This document shows, piece by piece, positions 54,550 through 63,483 of a stretch of DNA of 64,000 nucleotides. This DNA comes from Rhodoferax sp. (GTDB lineage Bacteria; Pseudomonadota; Gammaproteobacteria; Burkholderiales; Burkholderiaceae_C), in contig JACKLL010000008.1 of assembly GCA_024235935.1 (NCBI GenBank), positions 119,787-183,786 of the forward strand, written 5' to 3'. How positions within the stretch are numbered: the stretch's first letter is position 1; every line of letters begins with the position of its first letter. The position numbers were made by a program, and so were the translations under genes. The notes under the pieces are model-generated. The model worked only from the letters and a program-made list of their open reading frames with translations. It searched no databases and had not been told where the DNA came from.

Positions 54550-55404
54550 ATGCAAGCCAATCCATCGCGCGCCGCCACGTTGTATGCCCTGGGCGCGATC
54601 GCGTCGTGGGCCTTGCTGGCGGCGTTGGGGGTCGCACTGCGGAATGTACCGCCATTTCTGCTGACCGGCATTGCGCTGGTGGTGGGCAGCATCCCGACCT
54701 GGCCGCTGGTGGCGCGGCACCCTGCCCTGTGGCGAATCCCGCTGCCCACCCTGGCGCTGGGTGTCGCAGGCCTGTTCGGTTTTCATTTCCTGCTCTTCCT
54801 TGCACTGCGCACGGCGCCCCCGGTGCAGGCCAATCTGGTGAATTACCTCTGGCCCTTGTTCATCGTCGTCCTGGCGCCGGTGCTGCTGCCTGGAATGGGC
54901 TTGCGCCCCATCCATGTGTTCGCCGCGATGCTGGGTTTTGCCGGTGCCGCGGTGGCCATACTCGGGCGCAGCACGCAACTCGATGGCGCCTGGTCATGGG
55001 GTTACCTGCTGGCGCTGGGCTCGGCCCTGATCTGGGCCTGCTATTCGCTGCTGACGCGTCGGGTGCCGCCCTTTCCGACGGTGGCGGTCGGCCTGTTCGG
55101 CCTGGTCTCGGGCATCCTGTCGCTGCTGTGCCACGCTGTGCTGGAGCCGGTCACCGCGCTTGGCACCCGGGACTGGATACTGCTGATCCTTGCCGGCCTG
55201 GGGCCATTGGGCATGGCATTCCTGTTGTGGGACAAGGCGCTGAAACTGGGCGATCCACGCCAGATCGGCATCCTGAGCTACCTGACGCCCTTGTCATCGA
55301 CCGCGGTGCTGATGCTCACCGGCGCCGGCCCGTTCAGCTGGAGCATCGCGCTGGCAGCGGCGATGATCATCTCGGCGGCCATTCTGGGGACCCGCGCGCG
55401 CTGA
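54550..55404 (+). CDS. EamA-family (DMT) transporter
   Basis: A 284-residue protein with ten hydrophobic helices in two EamA repeats (about 10-135 and 150-280). Examples are LYALGAIASWALLAALGVALRNVPPFLLTGIAL and SWGYLLALGSALIWACYSLL. Such proteins export amino acids or small metabolites with protons. It is preceded by a 248-bp gap without a gene. The substrate is unknown. Confidence 0.88.
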   Translation: MQANPSRAATLYALGAIASWALLAALGVALRNVPPFLLTGIALVVGSIPTWPLVARHPALWRIPLPTLALGVAGLFGFHFLLFLALRTAPPVQANLVNYLWPLFIVVLAPVLLPGMGLRPIHVFAAMLGFAGAAVAILGRSTQLDGAWSWGYLLALGSALIWACYSLLTRRVPPFPTVAVGLFGLVSGILSLLCHAVLEPVTALGTRDWILLILAGLGPLGMAFLLWDKALKLGDPRQIGILSYLTPLSSTAVLMLTGAGPFSWSIALAAAMIISAAILGTRAR

Positions 55405-55427
55405 GCCACCACGCCGCCTGGATCGAT

Positions 55428-57200
55428 TCAGCCGGCAAAGGTAGCCGCCGGGTCCTCCGACGTAAGCACGGCCTGCGCCCAGCTTGCGAGCTTGCCGGCG
55501 TCGGCCCGCAGGACCTCGTGCTTGACGGCGAGGATCTGTGAAGGGTGCATCGAGAAGCTGCGCAGGCCCAGGCCCAGCAGCAGGCGGGTGAAGGTGACGT
55601 CACCCGCCATCTCGCCGCAGACACTGACGTCTTTGGAGCAGGCATTGCAGCGCGCGATGGTATCGGCCACCAGATGCAGCACGGCCGGGTGCAGCGGATC
55701 GTACAGATGCGCGACCGACTCGTCGGCGCGGTCGATGGCCAGCGTGTACTGAATCAGGTCATTGGTGCCGATGGACAGGAAATCGAAATATTTCAGGAAC
55801 ACGTCCAGCATCAGGGCGGCCGCCGGAATCTCGATCATGGCTCCGAGCTTGAGCGGGCCATAGACCATACCGCGCTCGTCGAGCTGCGCGCGGGCCCGGT
55901 CCAGCAGTTCCAGCGTCTGGCGGATTTCGGTCACATGCGCAAGCATAGGGACCAGCAGATTGATCCGTCCGAACGCGGCAGCGCGCAGGATGGCGCGCAA
56001 CTGCGTCAGGAACATGTCGGGGTCGGCCAGACACCAGCGAATGGCCCGCAGGCCCAGCGCCGGGTTGAGGTGGGTCTCGTCCTTGGAGGATTTGTCCAGC
56101 GGCTTGTCGGAGCCGATGTCCACCGTGCGGATGGTCACGGGCAAACCGGCCATGCCTTCGAGTGCATTGCGGTAGGCCAGGTATTGCTCATCCTCGTCGG
56201 GAAGGCGGCCCTGCCGGCCCATGAAGAGAAACTCGCTGCGGAAAAGGCCCACGCCGACGGCACCGGCGCTCACCGCCGCTGCGGCGTCTTCCGGCATCTC
56301 GATATTGGCCAGCAACTCCACCTTCTGCCCGTCCAGCGTGACGGCCGGTGTGTGCCGCAGCCGCGTGAGGCGACCGCGGTCGATCTCGCCCTGGCGCTGC
56401 TTGAATTCGTACTCGGCCAGCACGATGGGCGATGGATCGACGATCACGATGCCGGCGTCGCCATCGACGATCACCCAGTCGTCCTGGCGGATCAGGTGGC
56501 TGGACAGGCGCGCGCCCACCACTGCGGGAATGTCCATGCTGCGCGCAACAATGGCGGTATGGGAGGTACGCCCGCCGACATCGGTGACGAAGCCCGCAAA
56601 CACGCTTTGCTTGAACTGCAGCATGTCGGCCGGCGAGAGGTCGTGCGCGATCAGGATCAGCGGGGTGTCGGCCGCCGCCTCCGATGCCGAATCCGATGCG
56701 GACGCCTTGCGGGTGGGGCGCAGGGTGGCCGTGGCCATGGGGGACGCCAGCCCCTGCATGGCCGCAAGCACTTTTTCCGTGATCTGCTCGAGGTCGGCCT
56801 TGCGCTCGCGCAGATACTCGTCCTCCATTTCATCGAACTGGCGCGCGATCACTTCGAGCTGCGTCGTCAGCGCCCATTCGGCGTTGTACAGGCGCTCCTC
56901 GATCCAGTGCTTGACGCCCTGGATCAGTTCCTCGTCCTGCAACAGCATCAGGTGCACGTCCATCAGTGCCGTCAGTTCGTGCGGCGCCTCCTTGGGCCCC
57001 ATCAGACTGATCGTGCGCTGCAGACGGTGGATCTCGTCGATGACCGCATTGCGGCCGACCCGCACCCGGTCGATCTCCGCCGGCACCTGGTCCTCGGCGA
57101 TGAAGTAGTGCGCCACATTGACCCGGCTCGAGGCCACCAGCACGGCCCGGCCGACCGCGATGCCGCGTGCCACCGCCAGTCCGTGGATCGAAAAGCTCAC
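55428..57200 (-). CDS. ptsI: PTS enzyme I (phosphoenolpyruvate-protein phosphotransferase)
   Basis: A 590-residue protein starting with GTG, whose first bases overlap the ptsH stop (GTGA). The phospho-histidine lies in VGGRTSHTAIVARSMDIPAVVG. The C-terminal PEP site contains FRSEFLFMGRQG, IGTNDLIQYTLAIDR and VCGEMAGD. The HPr-binding N-terminal domain contains SLMGPKEAPHELTALMDVHL. It passes phosphate from PEP to HPr. No sugar-specific EIIBC is nearby, so a regulatory PTS like that of other Burkholderiales is likely. Confidence 0.95.
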   Translation of the reverse strand: MSFSIHGLAVARGIAVGRAVLVASSRVNVAHYFIAEDQVPAEIDRVRVGRNAVIDEIHRLQRTISLMGPKEAPHELTALMDVHLMLLQDEELIQGVKHWIEERLYNAEWALTTQLEVIARQFDEMEDEYLRERKADLEQITEKVLAAMQGLASPMATATLRPTRKASASDSASEAAADTPLILIAHDLSPADMLQFKQSVFAGFVTDVGGRTSHTAIVARSMDIPAVVGARLSSHLIRQDDWVIVDGDAGIVIVDPSPIVLAEYEFKQRQGEIDRGRLTRLRHTPAVTLDGQKVELLANIEMPEDAAAAVSAGAVGVGLFRSEFLFMGRQGRLPDEDEQYLAYRNALEGMAGLPVTIRTVDIGSDKPLDKSSKDETHLNPALGLRAIRWCLADPDMFLTQLRAILRAAAFGRINLLVPMLAHVTEIRQTLELLDRARAQLDERGMVYGPLKLGAMIEIPAAALMLDVFLKYFDFLSIGTNDLIQYTLAIDRADESVAHLYDPLHPAVLHLVADTIARCNACSKDVSVCGEMAGDVTFTRLLLGLGLRSFSMHPSQILAVKHEVLRADAGKLASWAQAVLTSEDPAATFAG

Positions 57201-57466
57201 TCGCCCTCTCCGAACTTGTCGGCGATCAGCGCCAGCAAGGCGTCCATTGCCGGCTGTTCCTGGTCCCCATCGGTCTCGACCACGATCTCGACGCCCATGC
57301 CTGCCGCCAGCATCATGACGCCCATGATGCTCTTGCCATTGACGCGCCGCTCGCCGCGCGACAACCAGACCTCGCAAGGAAAACTCCCCGCCAGTTTGGT
57401 CAGTTTGGCCGAAGCCCTTGCATGCAGACCCAGCCTATTGCTGATGGTCGCCGGGGTTTTGATCAT
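57197..57466 (-). CDS. ptsH: PTS phosphocarrier protein HPr
   Basis: An 89-residue HPr. The active His is in SNRLGLHARASAKL and the regulatory Ser region in RRVNGKSIMGVMML is present, so phosphorylation by an HPr kinase elsewhere is possible. It shuttles phosphate from EI to the EIIA gene product upstream. It starts 32 bp inside the end of the EIIA gene and ends in a 4-bp overlap with ptsI. Confidence 0.95.
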   Translation of the reverse strand: MIKTPATISNRLGLHARASAKLTKLAGSFPCEVWLSRGERRVNGKSIMGVMMLAAGMGVEIVVETDGDQEQPAMDALLALIADKFGEGE

Positions 57467-57881
57467 GTTTCTTCCTGGCTTGGTTCTGTGGCGCGGCTGT
57501 CGCCACCTGCATCACACCTTGAACCCCACCAGCCATGGCGCGCGCGACCAGCGCCTCGATCGGTTCGCGCCGATAGGTCATCGCACGCAGCAGCATGGGC
57601 AAATTCACACCTGCGATAAGCCGGGTGTGACCGCCGTCGACCAGTTTCTGCGCCACGTTGCAGGGCGTGGCACCAAAGACGTCGGTGAACACCAGCGTGC
57701 GCGGCGTATTCAAGGCGGCCATCGCCTGGCGCGACTCTTCCACCAGCTGGTCGAACGGCAGGTCACTGCGGATGTCGACCGCCGCCACCACGTCGGCGCT
57801 ATCCGCAAACACGTGCAGGACACACTCGCGCAGCGCACTGGCCAGTGGTGAATGGGCGATGATCAACAGGCCGGCAGTCAT
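57435..57881 (-). CDS. PTS EIIA component, mannose family
   Basis: A 148-residue EIIA-Man domain. The phospho-His is in LLIIAHSPLASALREC; then PRTLVFTDVFGATPCNVAQKL and RLIAGVNLPMLLRAM, the family core. The last 30 residues are a basic, Gln-rich tail. In betaproteobacteria this EIIA-HPr-EI set stands without a mannose EIIBCD and regulates carbon or polymer metabolism. It overlaps ptsH by 32 bp, an uncommon length. Confidence 0.9.
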   Translation of the reverse strand: MTAGLLIIAHSPLASALRECVLHVFADSADVVAAVDIRSDLPFDQLVEESRQAMAALNTPRTLVFTDVFGATPCNVAQKLVDGGHTRLIAGVNLPMLLRAMTYRREPIEALVARAMAGGVQGVMQVATAAPQNQARKKHDQNPGDHQQ

Positions 57882-57885
57882 GGGT

Positions 57886-59118
57886 TCAAGCTGTCTGATT
57901 ATGTCTCGCGCCAAGCACGAAGTACACGTAGGCCGACACACTGCAGGCCAGGAATGCGGCAAATGCGAGACGATAGGCCGCCGCCTGGCTCGCACCAACG
58001 GCCATCAGGCCGTCGATCGCCAGGCCGATACCCCATTGAATCGCGAAAACCCCGAGGAAGATCACCAGGTTGAATGCCGTCAGTGCCCGTCCCGCCAGTT
58101 CGGGCGGGAATGCCATGGCGACTGCCGGCTGCGATGGCGTCACGAAGCTGCAGGTCACGCAATACAGCGCCAGCAGCGCACCGGCATGTGGCTTGAGCGC
58201 CTCCGGCGACGCGATGACCAATGCCAGCACCAGAAAGCTGGCGGGCAGTCCCCTGCCTATCAGCCGGTCGGCGCTCCAGCCCCGATGCGCCAGCCAGGGG
58301 CCCACCATGCCCCAGGTCCAGAAGGTGCACAGCATGGCCATGTTGATCCAGAACAGGCCGGTGGCGGATTGCAAAGGTGTGTAACCCGCCATCTGCTCCA
58401 TCCAGGGCGCAGCCCACAGGGTCTGTACCGACAGCAGACCGCCGTATCCGAAGAAGCCCAACGGTGCCAGGCGCCGGAAGTACGGATCCCGCCAGATCCG
58501 GGCGTAACGGTCCTCTTGCCCGGCGGCCCCTGGCGCGTTCACGGGCCCGGCCCAGGCAGGAACCTGCCAGACGATCAGCAACAGGGACAGCACCAGCAAA
58601 ATGGCCAGGCCCAGGAACATGGGACGCCAGCCTATGGTCGGCAGCAGCCACTGCACCGGCAGCGTCGATGCCACCATGCCGCAGGAACCGGTCATCAGCA
58701 TCCACGCATTGGCGCGGGTCTGGATGGCGGGCCCGAACCAGCGGCGGTATCCGGTCAGCGGCGCCATCAGGCATGCGCTCAGGCCTACGCCGCACAGGAA
58801 GCGCGCCGCCAGCAGCGCACTGAATCCGTGGGCATTGGCAAATGCCAGGCAACCCAGCGTGGCCACCGCCAGAAAGCAGGCCAGCACCCGGCCCGGACCA
58901 TACCGGTCGAGCCAAGTGCCCAGGGGCAATTGGGTGGCCGAGAAACCCAGAAAGTATCCGCCCGCAAGCAGCCCCAGATCCCGCGCATGGAGCTGGAACT
59001 CCTGGGTCAGCTCCGCGGAAAGCGTTGCGGTGATGCTGCGGATCAGCGCCGAGAGAAAGTACGCAACCGCAAATGTCAGGAATACGGCAACCGCCGTGCG
59101 CTTGGCCAGGACCGTCAT
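57886..59118 (-). CDS. MFS transporter
   Basis: A 410-residue protein with twelve predicted helices. The loop 2-3 signature is QLPLGTWLDRYGPGRVLA, close to the G-x3-D-R-x-G-R/K-R MFS motif, and ARFLCGVGLSACLMAP marks helix 4. The central loop (about 190-215) is cytoplasmic. The substrate is unknown; it resembles the multidrug or organic-acid antiporter groups. It is upstream of the EIIA-HPr-EI genes by 4 bp and overlaps the lipoprotein gene by 4 bp, so it may be co-transcribed with the PTS genes. Confidence 0.88.
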   Translation of the reverse strand: MTVLAKRTAVAVFLTFAVAYFLSALIRSITATLSAELTQEFQLHARDLGLLAGGYFLGFSATQLPLGTWLDRYGPGRVLACFLAVATLGCLAFANAHGFSALLAARFLCGVGLSACLMAPLTGYRRWFGPAIQTRANAWMLMTGSCGMVASTLPVQWLLPTIGWRPMFLGLAILLVLSLLLIVWQVPAWAGPVNAPGAAGQEDRYARIWRDPYFRRLAPLGFFGYGGLLSVQTLWAAPWMEQMAGYTPLQSATGLFWINMAMLCTFWTWGMVGPWLAHRGWSADRLIGRGLPASFLVLALVIASPEALKPHAGALLALYCVTCSFVTPSQPAVAMAFPPELAGRALTAFNLVIFLGVFAIQWGIGLAIDGLMAVGASQAAAYRLAFAAFLACSVSAYVYFVLGARHNQTA

Positions 59119-59636
59119 CGCAGGCGCAGTCCGGAAAAGAACAGCTCGGTCGCTGCCGGCGTCAGCCCATCACCCAGTACGAAGGCCGCAAAGACATCCG
59201 GCCCGCGTGCGAACCACACGCCCTGCAGGGTCTGCGCAGGTGTCTGGCTCGGGTCGCGGGTGGCCTGCAAGGCCAGCAACTGCGGTAGCGCCGGCGCGTC
59301 CTGCGGCGGCTGCAACGATACCGCAACGGGCTGGGGGCCCAGGCCGTTGCGCGTGGCGTCGCGCCATTGCGCAAGCGCACGCGCGGCGCCGGACGGGTCG
59401 GACAAGCGCGCATGGCCGACGGCATAGGTTGCGCCGCCTGCCTCGCAACTGCGCATCGTCACCAGCGCGGCCTGCTCGGCCAGGGGCACGGTGCGCTCGG
59501 TATCGTCGGGCTTGCACGGGAACAAGGCCATCAGCGCAGTGTCTGCTATCGGCACGTCACGCCAATTGAGCGACGGCGCGCACGCACAAAGCGCAGCGCA
59601 GGCACTGAGGGCATGGACGATGGACAGTGCACGCAT
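59115..59636 (-). CDS. putative lipoprotein, 173 aa
   Basis: The signal ends in a lipobox-like ACAALCACAPSLNW (Cys at about 19). The mature part has FPCKPDDTERTVPLAEQAALVTMRSCEAGGATYAVGHARL, with three Cys, and a final LTPAATELFFSGLRLR. No family is recognised for certain; it may be a small outer-membrane or periplasmic protein. It overlaps the MFS gene start by 4 bp and so probably belongs to that operon. Confidence 0.72.
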   Translation of the reverse strand: MRALSIVHALSACAALCACAPSLNWRDVPIADTALMALFPCKPDDTERTVPLAEQAALVTMRSCEAGGATYAVGHARLSDPSGAARALAQWRDATRNGLGPQPVAVSLQPPQDAPALPQLLALQATRDPSQTPAQTLQGVWFARGPDVFAAFVLGDGLTPAATELFFSGLRLR

Positions 59637-59762
59637 GTGCGGATTATCCCGATGCCGCGCCGCCCCGCACCGGGGCAAGTCGCGTGCCGGACAAGCCACA
59701 TGGCCGCGACCCGGGCGCCATGAGCAGCCTCAGGTCTTGGTCGCAACAATCATCCGACGGGA

Positions 59763-60470
59763 TTACTTGAAGACGCCGAAGACCTTCTTCAGGATGGCAC
59801 TGCCCGTGCCGACCGGGTCCTGGCGGATCTTGCGCTCTTCCTCGCCAATGACCAGGTACAGGCCGTCCAGCGTCTTGCCGGTGACGTACTGTTCGATATT
59901 GGCGTCCTGCTTGCTCACCAGGCCGATGCCGACCGCCTTCGACGCGACCCGGTTGTACTTGGATGCCAGCGACACTTTTTCGGTTGCCTTCGTGACCACC
60001 GGCAGAAATTTGCCGCCCAGCGGCTCACGCGTCTTCTCGGCAAAGAAATCGGTGACCGAGGTGTCCCCGCCCGTCAGGATCTTCTTGGCATCGGTGACGG
60101 ACATGGACTTGACGGCTCCCATCAACAGATCCTTCCCCATGGGCACGGCGGTTTCGGCGGCACTGTTCATGGCCGTGACCAGTTCGTCCACCCGCTTGCC
60201 CTGGCCGAAGGTCTTGAGCAATTTGCCCGCGTCCTCGAGAAATCCAGGCAGGGGAATGCGAACCTTGTCGTTGCTCAGGAATCCACCCGGGCGACCCAGC
60301 AGGCTGATCGCGGCCTGAGCTCCTTTTTCCAGCGCAGTCTTCAGGCCCTGTGACGCCTCGCCGTCGGTCAGATCATTCAGCGACAAGGCGTATGCATGGG
60401 TATAGGCCAAAGCGACCATGGCCGCCAGAGTGCGGCTCGACGTGGTGGTGAAGTCTCGACGGTTCATCAT
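59763..60470 (-). CDS. DUF4197 protein, exported
   Basis: A 235-residue protein. A Tat-like start (MMNRRDFTTTSSRTLAAMVALAYTHAYA) contains RRDF and ends in a normal signal cleavage site. The mature part has the DUF4197 pattern: SQGLKTALEKGAQAAISLLGRPGGFLSNDKVRIPLP and LTGGDTSVTDFFAEKTREPL, ending DGLYLVIGEEERKIRQDP. Function is unknown. AGGAAAAC before the first ATG supports the start. No neighbour suggests a pathway. Confidence 0.85.
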   Translation of the reverse strand: MMNRRDFTTTSSRTLAAMVALAYTHAYALSLNDLTDGEASQGLKTALEKGAQAAISLLGRPGGFLSNDKVRIPLPGFLEDAGKLLKTFGQGKRVDELVTAMNSAAETAVPMGKDLLMGAVKSMSVTDAKKILTGGDTSVTDFFAEKTREPLGGKFLPVVTKATEKVSLASKYNRVASKAVGIGLVSKQDANIEQYVTGKTLDGLYLVIGEEERKIRQDPVGTGSAILKKVFGVFK

Positions 60471-60677
60471 GTTTTCCTGTTGTGATTCCCAAGCGAGCAT
60501 CTTGCTCCGAACCGCATGCCATTGGCAATGCGCAAGTGGGCCCGGGTGCGCATCTTTTACCATTGAATTTGCCCCAGGCCTCCCGCGCACAGCGCCCGGC
60601 GGCCCCTGATTGCAAGCCAGACCTTGCCGTATCATTGCCACGCAGCCCTGCGCACCACCTCTGATCCGCAACGAACA

Positions 60678-61352
60678 ATGCCTACGCCAACTGACTCCAT
60701 CCGGGTTTGGGACCTTCCCACCCGCTTGTTCCACTGGTTGCTGGTCGCAGCCGTCACCGGTTCCGTGGTGACGGCACAGCTTGGCGGCAATGCCATGGTC
60801 TGGCATTTCCGTTTTGGTTTCGCAATCGCCACCTTGCTGCTGTTCCGCCTCGTATGGGGTGTCGTTGGCGGTCGCTGGTCCAGGTTTGCGTCATTCATCT
60901 ACAGCCCATCGACGGTGATGCGGTATCTGAAGGGGCAGGGACGCCCCGAGCATGCGATCGGTCACAACCCGCTGGGCGCAGCATCCGTCTTCGCCATGCT
61001 GGTGGTACTCATTGCCCAGGTTTCGACCGGCACCATCAGTGATGACGAAATTGCCGCGGTCGGTCCATTTGCCAAGTTTGTCAGCAATGCCACGGTGTCG
61101 GCGGCGACGGCCTACCACAAGGGCTACGGCAAGCTGATGCTGATCGCCCTTGTCGCATTGCACGTGGGTGCCATCCTGTTCTACTGGTTCGCGCGCCGCA
61201 GCAACCTCGTCAAGCCAATGCTGGTGGGCGACAAGCCGCATGCCGGTACACTGCCCGGCTCCCGCGACGACGCAGTCTCCCGCCTGTCGGCGGCAGTGGT
61301 CTTCGCGGCTTGTGCGACGCTGGTTACGTGGGGGGTGTCTCTGGGTGGCTGA
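60678..61352 (+). CDS. cytochrome b561
   Basis: A 224-residue membrane protein with four main helices and the bacterial b561 histidines: RLFHWLLVAAV, VWHFRFGFAIA, IGHNPLGAASV and HKGYGKLMLIALVALHVGAI. The two hemes would move electrons across the inner membrane. It starts with DSIRVWDLPTRLFHW, typical of the group. No cytochrome c or hydrogenase partner is adjacent. The GNAT gene overlaps its end by 8 bp. Confidence 0.9.
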   Translation: MPTPTDSIRVWDLPTRLFHWLLVAAVTGSVVTAQLGGNAMVWHFRFGFAIATLLLFRLVWGVVGGRWSRFASFIYSPSTVMRYLKGQGRPEHAIGHNPLGAASVFAMLVVLIAQVSTGTISDDEIAAVGPFAKFVSNATVSAATAYHKGYGKLMLIALVALHVGAILFYWFARRSNLVKPMLVGDKPHAGTLPGSRDDAVSRLSAAVVFAACATLVTWGVSLGG

Positions 61353-61866
61353 CGAACCGGACTTGCCGCAGGCGGTTGGCGATATCCACGCAACCGCGTT
61401 GCTTGTGCCTGAATCCGAGGCCGATTGGGCGGATATCCGCCAGTTGCTGCAGGAATACGCCCAAGGCCTGGGTGTGGATCTTTGTTTTCAGGATTTCGAC
61501 CACGAACTGGCGCTGTTGCCGGGCGCCTACGCAGCGCCGCGAGGAACCATGCGCCTGGTGCGTGTGGACGGTGTCGCGGCCGGTTGTTGTGCGTTGCGAC
61601 CGCTGGACGCGGTCGACTATGCGAACGCCTGCGAGATGAAGCGTCTCTACGTTCGTCCGCAGTACCGTGGCCTGGGTCTGGGCCGGCGTCTGGCCGAGGA
61701 AATTCTGGAGGCCGCGCGCCTTTGCGGTTACGCCAGCGTGTTGCTGGACACGCTGGACGACATGGAAACGGCGCGGGCCATGTACCAGGAGCTGGGATTC
61801 GTCGAGATTCCGCCTTACTATTTCAACCCGATCGCCGGGTCGCACTACCTGAAGGCGGACCTCTGA
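61345..61866 (+). CDS. GNAT family N-acetyltransferase
   Basis: A 173-residue enzyme starting with GTG inside the end of the previous gene. The acetyl-CoA binding motif is MKRLYVRPQYRGLGLGRRLAEEIL (R/Q-x-x-G-x-G), followed by GYASVLLDTLDDMETARAMYQELGF and IPPYYFNPIAGSHYLKADL. The last motif places it near small-molecule GNATs acting on amines or toxins. The substrate is unknown. Translation is probably coupled to the cytochrome gene. Confidence 0.88.
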   Translation: MADEPDLPQAVGDIHATALLVPESEADWADIRQLLQEYAQGLGVDLCFQDFDHELALLPGAYAAPRGTMRLVRVDGVAAGCCALRPLDAVDYANACEMKRLYVRPQYRGLGLGRRLAEEILEAARLCGYASVLLDTLDDMETARAMYQELGFVEIPPYYFNPIAGSHYLKADL

Positions 61867-61876
61867 GCCAGCAGGC

Positions 61877-62383
61877 TCAGGCCTTGGCCTGGGCCAGCAT
61901 CGTTGCCGCGTCGCTGACTTCGAATTTGCCAGGGGCTTCGATATTCAGCGAGGTGACCTTGCCATCCTTGACCAGCATCGAATAACGGTTGCTGCGCAGG
62001 CCCATGCCCTTGCCGGTCAGATCCAGCGTCAAACCGGTCGCCTTGGTGAACGCGGCATCGCCGTCACCCAGCATGCGCACCTTGCCATCGGTCTTGAGGT
62101 CGCGCGCCCAGGCACCCATCACGAACGCGTCATTGACGCTGACGCACCAGATCTCGTCGATGCCGGCAGCCTTGAGTTCGGAGAACTTCTCCAGATAGCC
62201 TGGGACATGCTTCGCGGAGCAGGTGGGCGTGAACGCGCCTGGCAGCGCAAACAGCGCAATCGTCTTGCCGGCAGTGGCGGTGGCCACGGGAACCGGATTG
62301 GGGCCGATGCTGCAGCCATTGCCTTCGACTTCCGAGAATTCCATCAGCGTTGCCTGCGGAAGCGTGTCGCCTACTTTGATCAT
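61877..62383 (-). CDS. peroxiredoxin (Prx5-like)
   Basis: A 168-residue redoxin beginning IKVGDTLPQATLMEF. The peroxidatic Cys is in ALPGAFTPTCSAKHVPGYL (PxxxTxxC), and another Cys is in EIWCVSVND. The conserved Arg lies in GLRSNRYSMLV. It reduces hydrogen and organic peroxides using thiols. GTACACG before the ATG is a weak ribosome site. It converges on the GNAT gene and lies after the ribosomal terminator. Confidence 0.92.
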   Translation of the reverse strand: MIKVGDTLPQATLMEFSEVEGNGCSIGPNPVPVATATAGKTIALFALPGAFTPTCSAKHVPGYLEKFSELKAAGIDEIWCVSVNDAFVMGAWARDLKTDGKVRMLGDGDAAFTKATGLTLDLTGKGMGLRSNRYSMLVKDGKVTSLNIEAPGKFEVSDAATMLAQAKA

Positions 62384-62466
62384 CGTGTACTCCTGTAAAT
62401 GGGGAAATGGACGGTGTCCGGATCGGGCACTGCCGCCGCCAGCGGCGACCACAGCAACCCAAAGCA

Positions 62467-62491
62467 AAACGGCTCACATTGTGAGCCGTTT
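62467..62491 (-). terminator. rho-independent terminator after rpsQ
   Basis: On the minus strand AAACGGCTCAC-AAT-GTGAGCCGTTT is a perfect 11-bp stem, followed by TTGCTTT. It lies 34 bp after the rpsQ stop and likely separates this ribosomal unit from the peroxiredoxin gene. Confidence 0.85.
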
Positions 62492-62524
62492 CGACATGAT
62501 GCGCAGCACCGCTGCGCAATACCA

Positions 62525-62803
62525 TCAGACGATGGCAGCTTTCTGAACCAGGCGGGTCGCAACCCAGTTCTTGGTCTTGGACAGCGGACGGCTCTCGGTG
62601 ATCTCGATGGTGTCGCCCATCTTGTACTCGCCCTTTTCGTCATGGGCGTGGTACTTGCTGGACTTGCCGACGATCTTGCCGTAGAGCTCGTGCTTGACAC
62701 GGCGCTCGATCAGAACGGTCACGGTCTTGGCGCGCTTGTCGCTGACGACCTTGCCGATCAGTGTGCGTTTGCGGGTTACCTTGGCTTCAGGCGCTTCGGT
62801 CAT
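62525..62803 (-). CDS. rpsQ: 30S ribosomal protein S17
   Basis: A 92-residue protein with KRTLIGKVVSDKRAKTVTVLIERRVKHELYGKIV and the family signature GDTIEITESRPLSKTKNWV. It binds 16S rRNA. It ends the ribosomal unit in this window; rplN does not follow here, and a terminator lies downstream. It overlaps rpmC by 4 bp. Confidence 0.97.
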   Translation of the reverse strand: MTEAPEAKVTRKRTLIGKVVSDKRAKTVTVLIERRVKHELYGKIVGKSSKYHAHDEKGEYKMGDTIEITESRPLSKTKNWVATRLVQKAAIV

Positions 62804-63018
62804 TTGGCCGCTCCTTCGGTGGACTTGGCCGCATGCTGCTTCTCGACCAGGATGGTCTTGGCGCGGGCAATATCGCGGCGTGTCGAACGCAGCGTTGCGG
62901 TGTTGTTGAGTTGCTGGGTGGCCTTTTGCATGCGCAGGCCGAAATGGGCCTTTTGCAGCGACTTGACCTCCGCCTCGAGGGCGGTGACGTCTTTCTGACG
63001 CAGTTCTTTGGTATTCAC
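62800..63018 (-). CDS. rpmC: 50S ribosomal protein L29
   Basis: A 72-residue helical protein (MNTKELRQKDVTALEAEVKSLQKAHFGLRMQKATQQLNN). It is slightly longer than E. coli L29 (63), with a short basic tail. It sits at the polypeptide exit tunnel. The gene overlaps rpsQ by 4 bp and follows rplP. Confidence 0.96.
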   Translation of the reverse strand: MNTKELRQKDVTALEAEVKSLQKAHFGLRMQKATQQLNNTATLRSTRRDIARAKTILVEKQHAAKSTEGAAK

Positions 63019-63041
63019 GAGTGTTCTCCGGGCAGTGGCGC

Positions 63042-63458
63042 TTATTGGCCGATCATGCGCGCCACAAACGTGGTGCGCAGCGGCAGCTTGGCCGCTGCCA
63101 GACGGAACGCCTCACGTGCCAGTTCTTCCGGCACGCCAACGATCTCGTAGAGCACCTTGCCGGGCTGGATCTCGGCAACGTAGTACTCGGGGTTACCCTT
63201 GCCGTTACCCATGCGAACCTCGGCAGGCTTCTGCGAGATGGGCTTGTCCGGGAAGATGCGGATCCAGATACGTCCACCACGCTTGACGTGACGCGAAATC
63301 GCACGACGGGCGGATTCGATTTGCCGGGCCGTCAGACGGCCACGGTCGGTGGATTTGAGACCGAAGTCACCAAATGCCACGGTGTTGCCGCGAGTCGCCA
63401 GGCCGGTATTGCGGCCTTTCTGCTCCTTGCGGTACTTTCTGCGAGCGGGTTGCAGCAT
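63042..63458 (-). CDS. rplP: 50S ribosomal protein L16
   Basis: A 138-residue protein with MLQPARRKYRKEQKGRNTG at the start and the family motif KRGGRIWIRIFPDKPISQKP. It lies near the A-site and tRNA elbow. Length is normal. It is between rpsC and rpmC as in the S10 operon. Confidence 0.97.
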   Translation of the reverse strand: MLQPARRKYRKEQKGRNTGLATRGNTVAFGDFGLKSTDRGRLTARQIESARRAISRHVKRGGRIWIRIFPDKPISQKPAEVRMGNGKGNPEYYVAEIQPGKVLYEIVGVPEELAREAFRLAAAKLPLRTTFVARMIGQ

Positions 63459-63483
63459 GTAATTCTCCGATTGCTAGACCTGA

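Noticed and set aside
55545..57851. 768-codon open frame opposite ptsI and ptsH
   Set aside because: Antisense to well-supported PTS genes, rich in His, Arg and Gln, without start site support.
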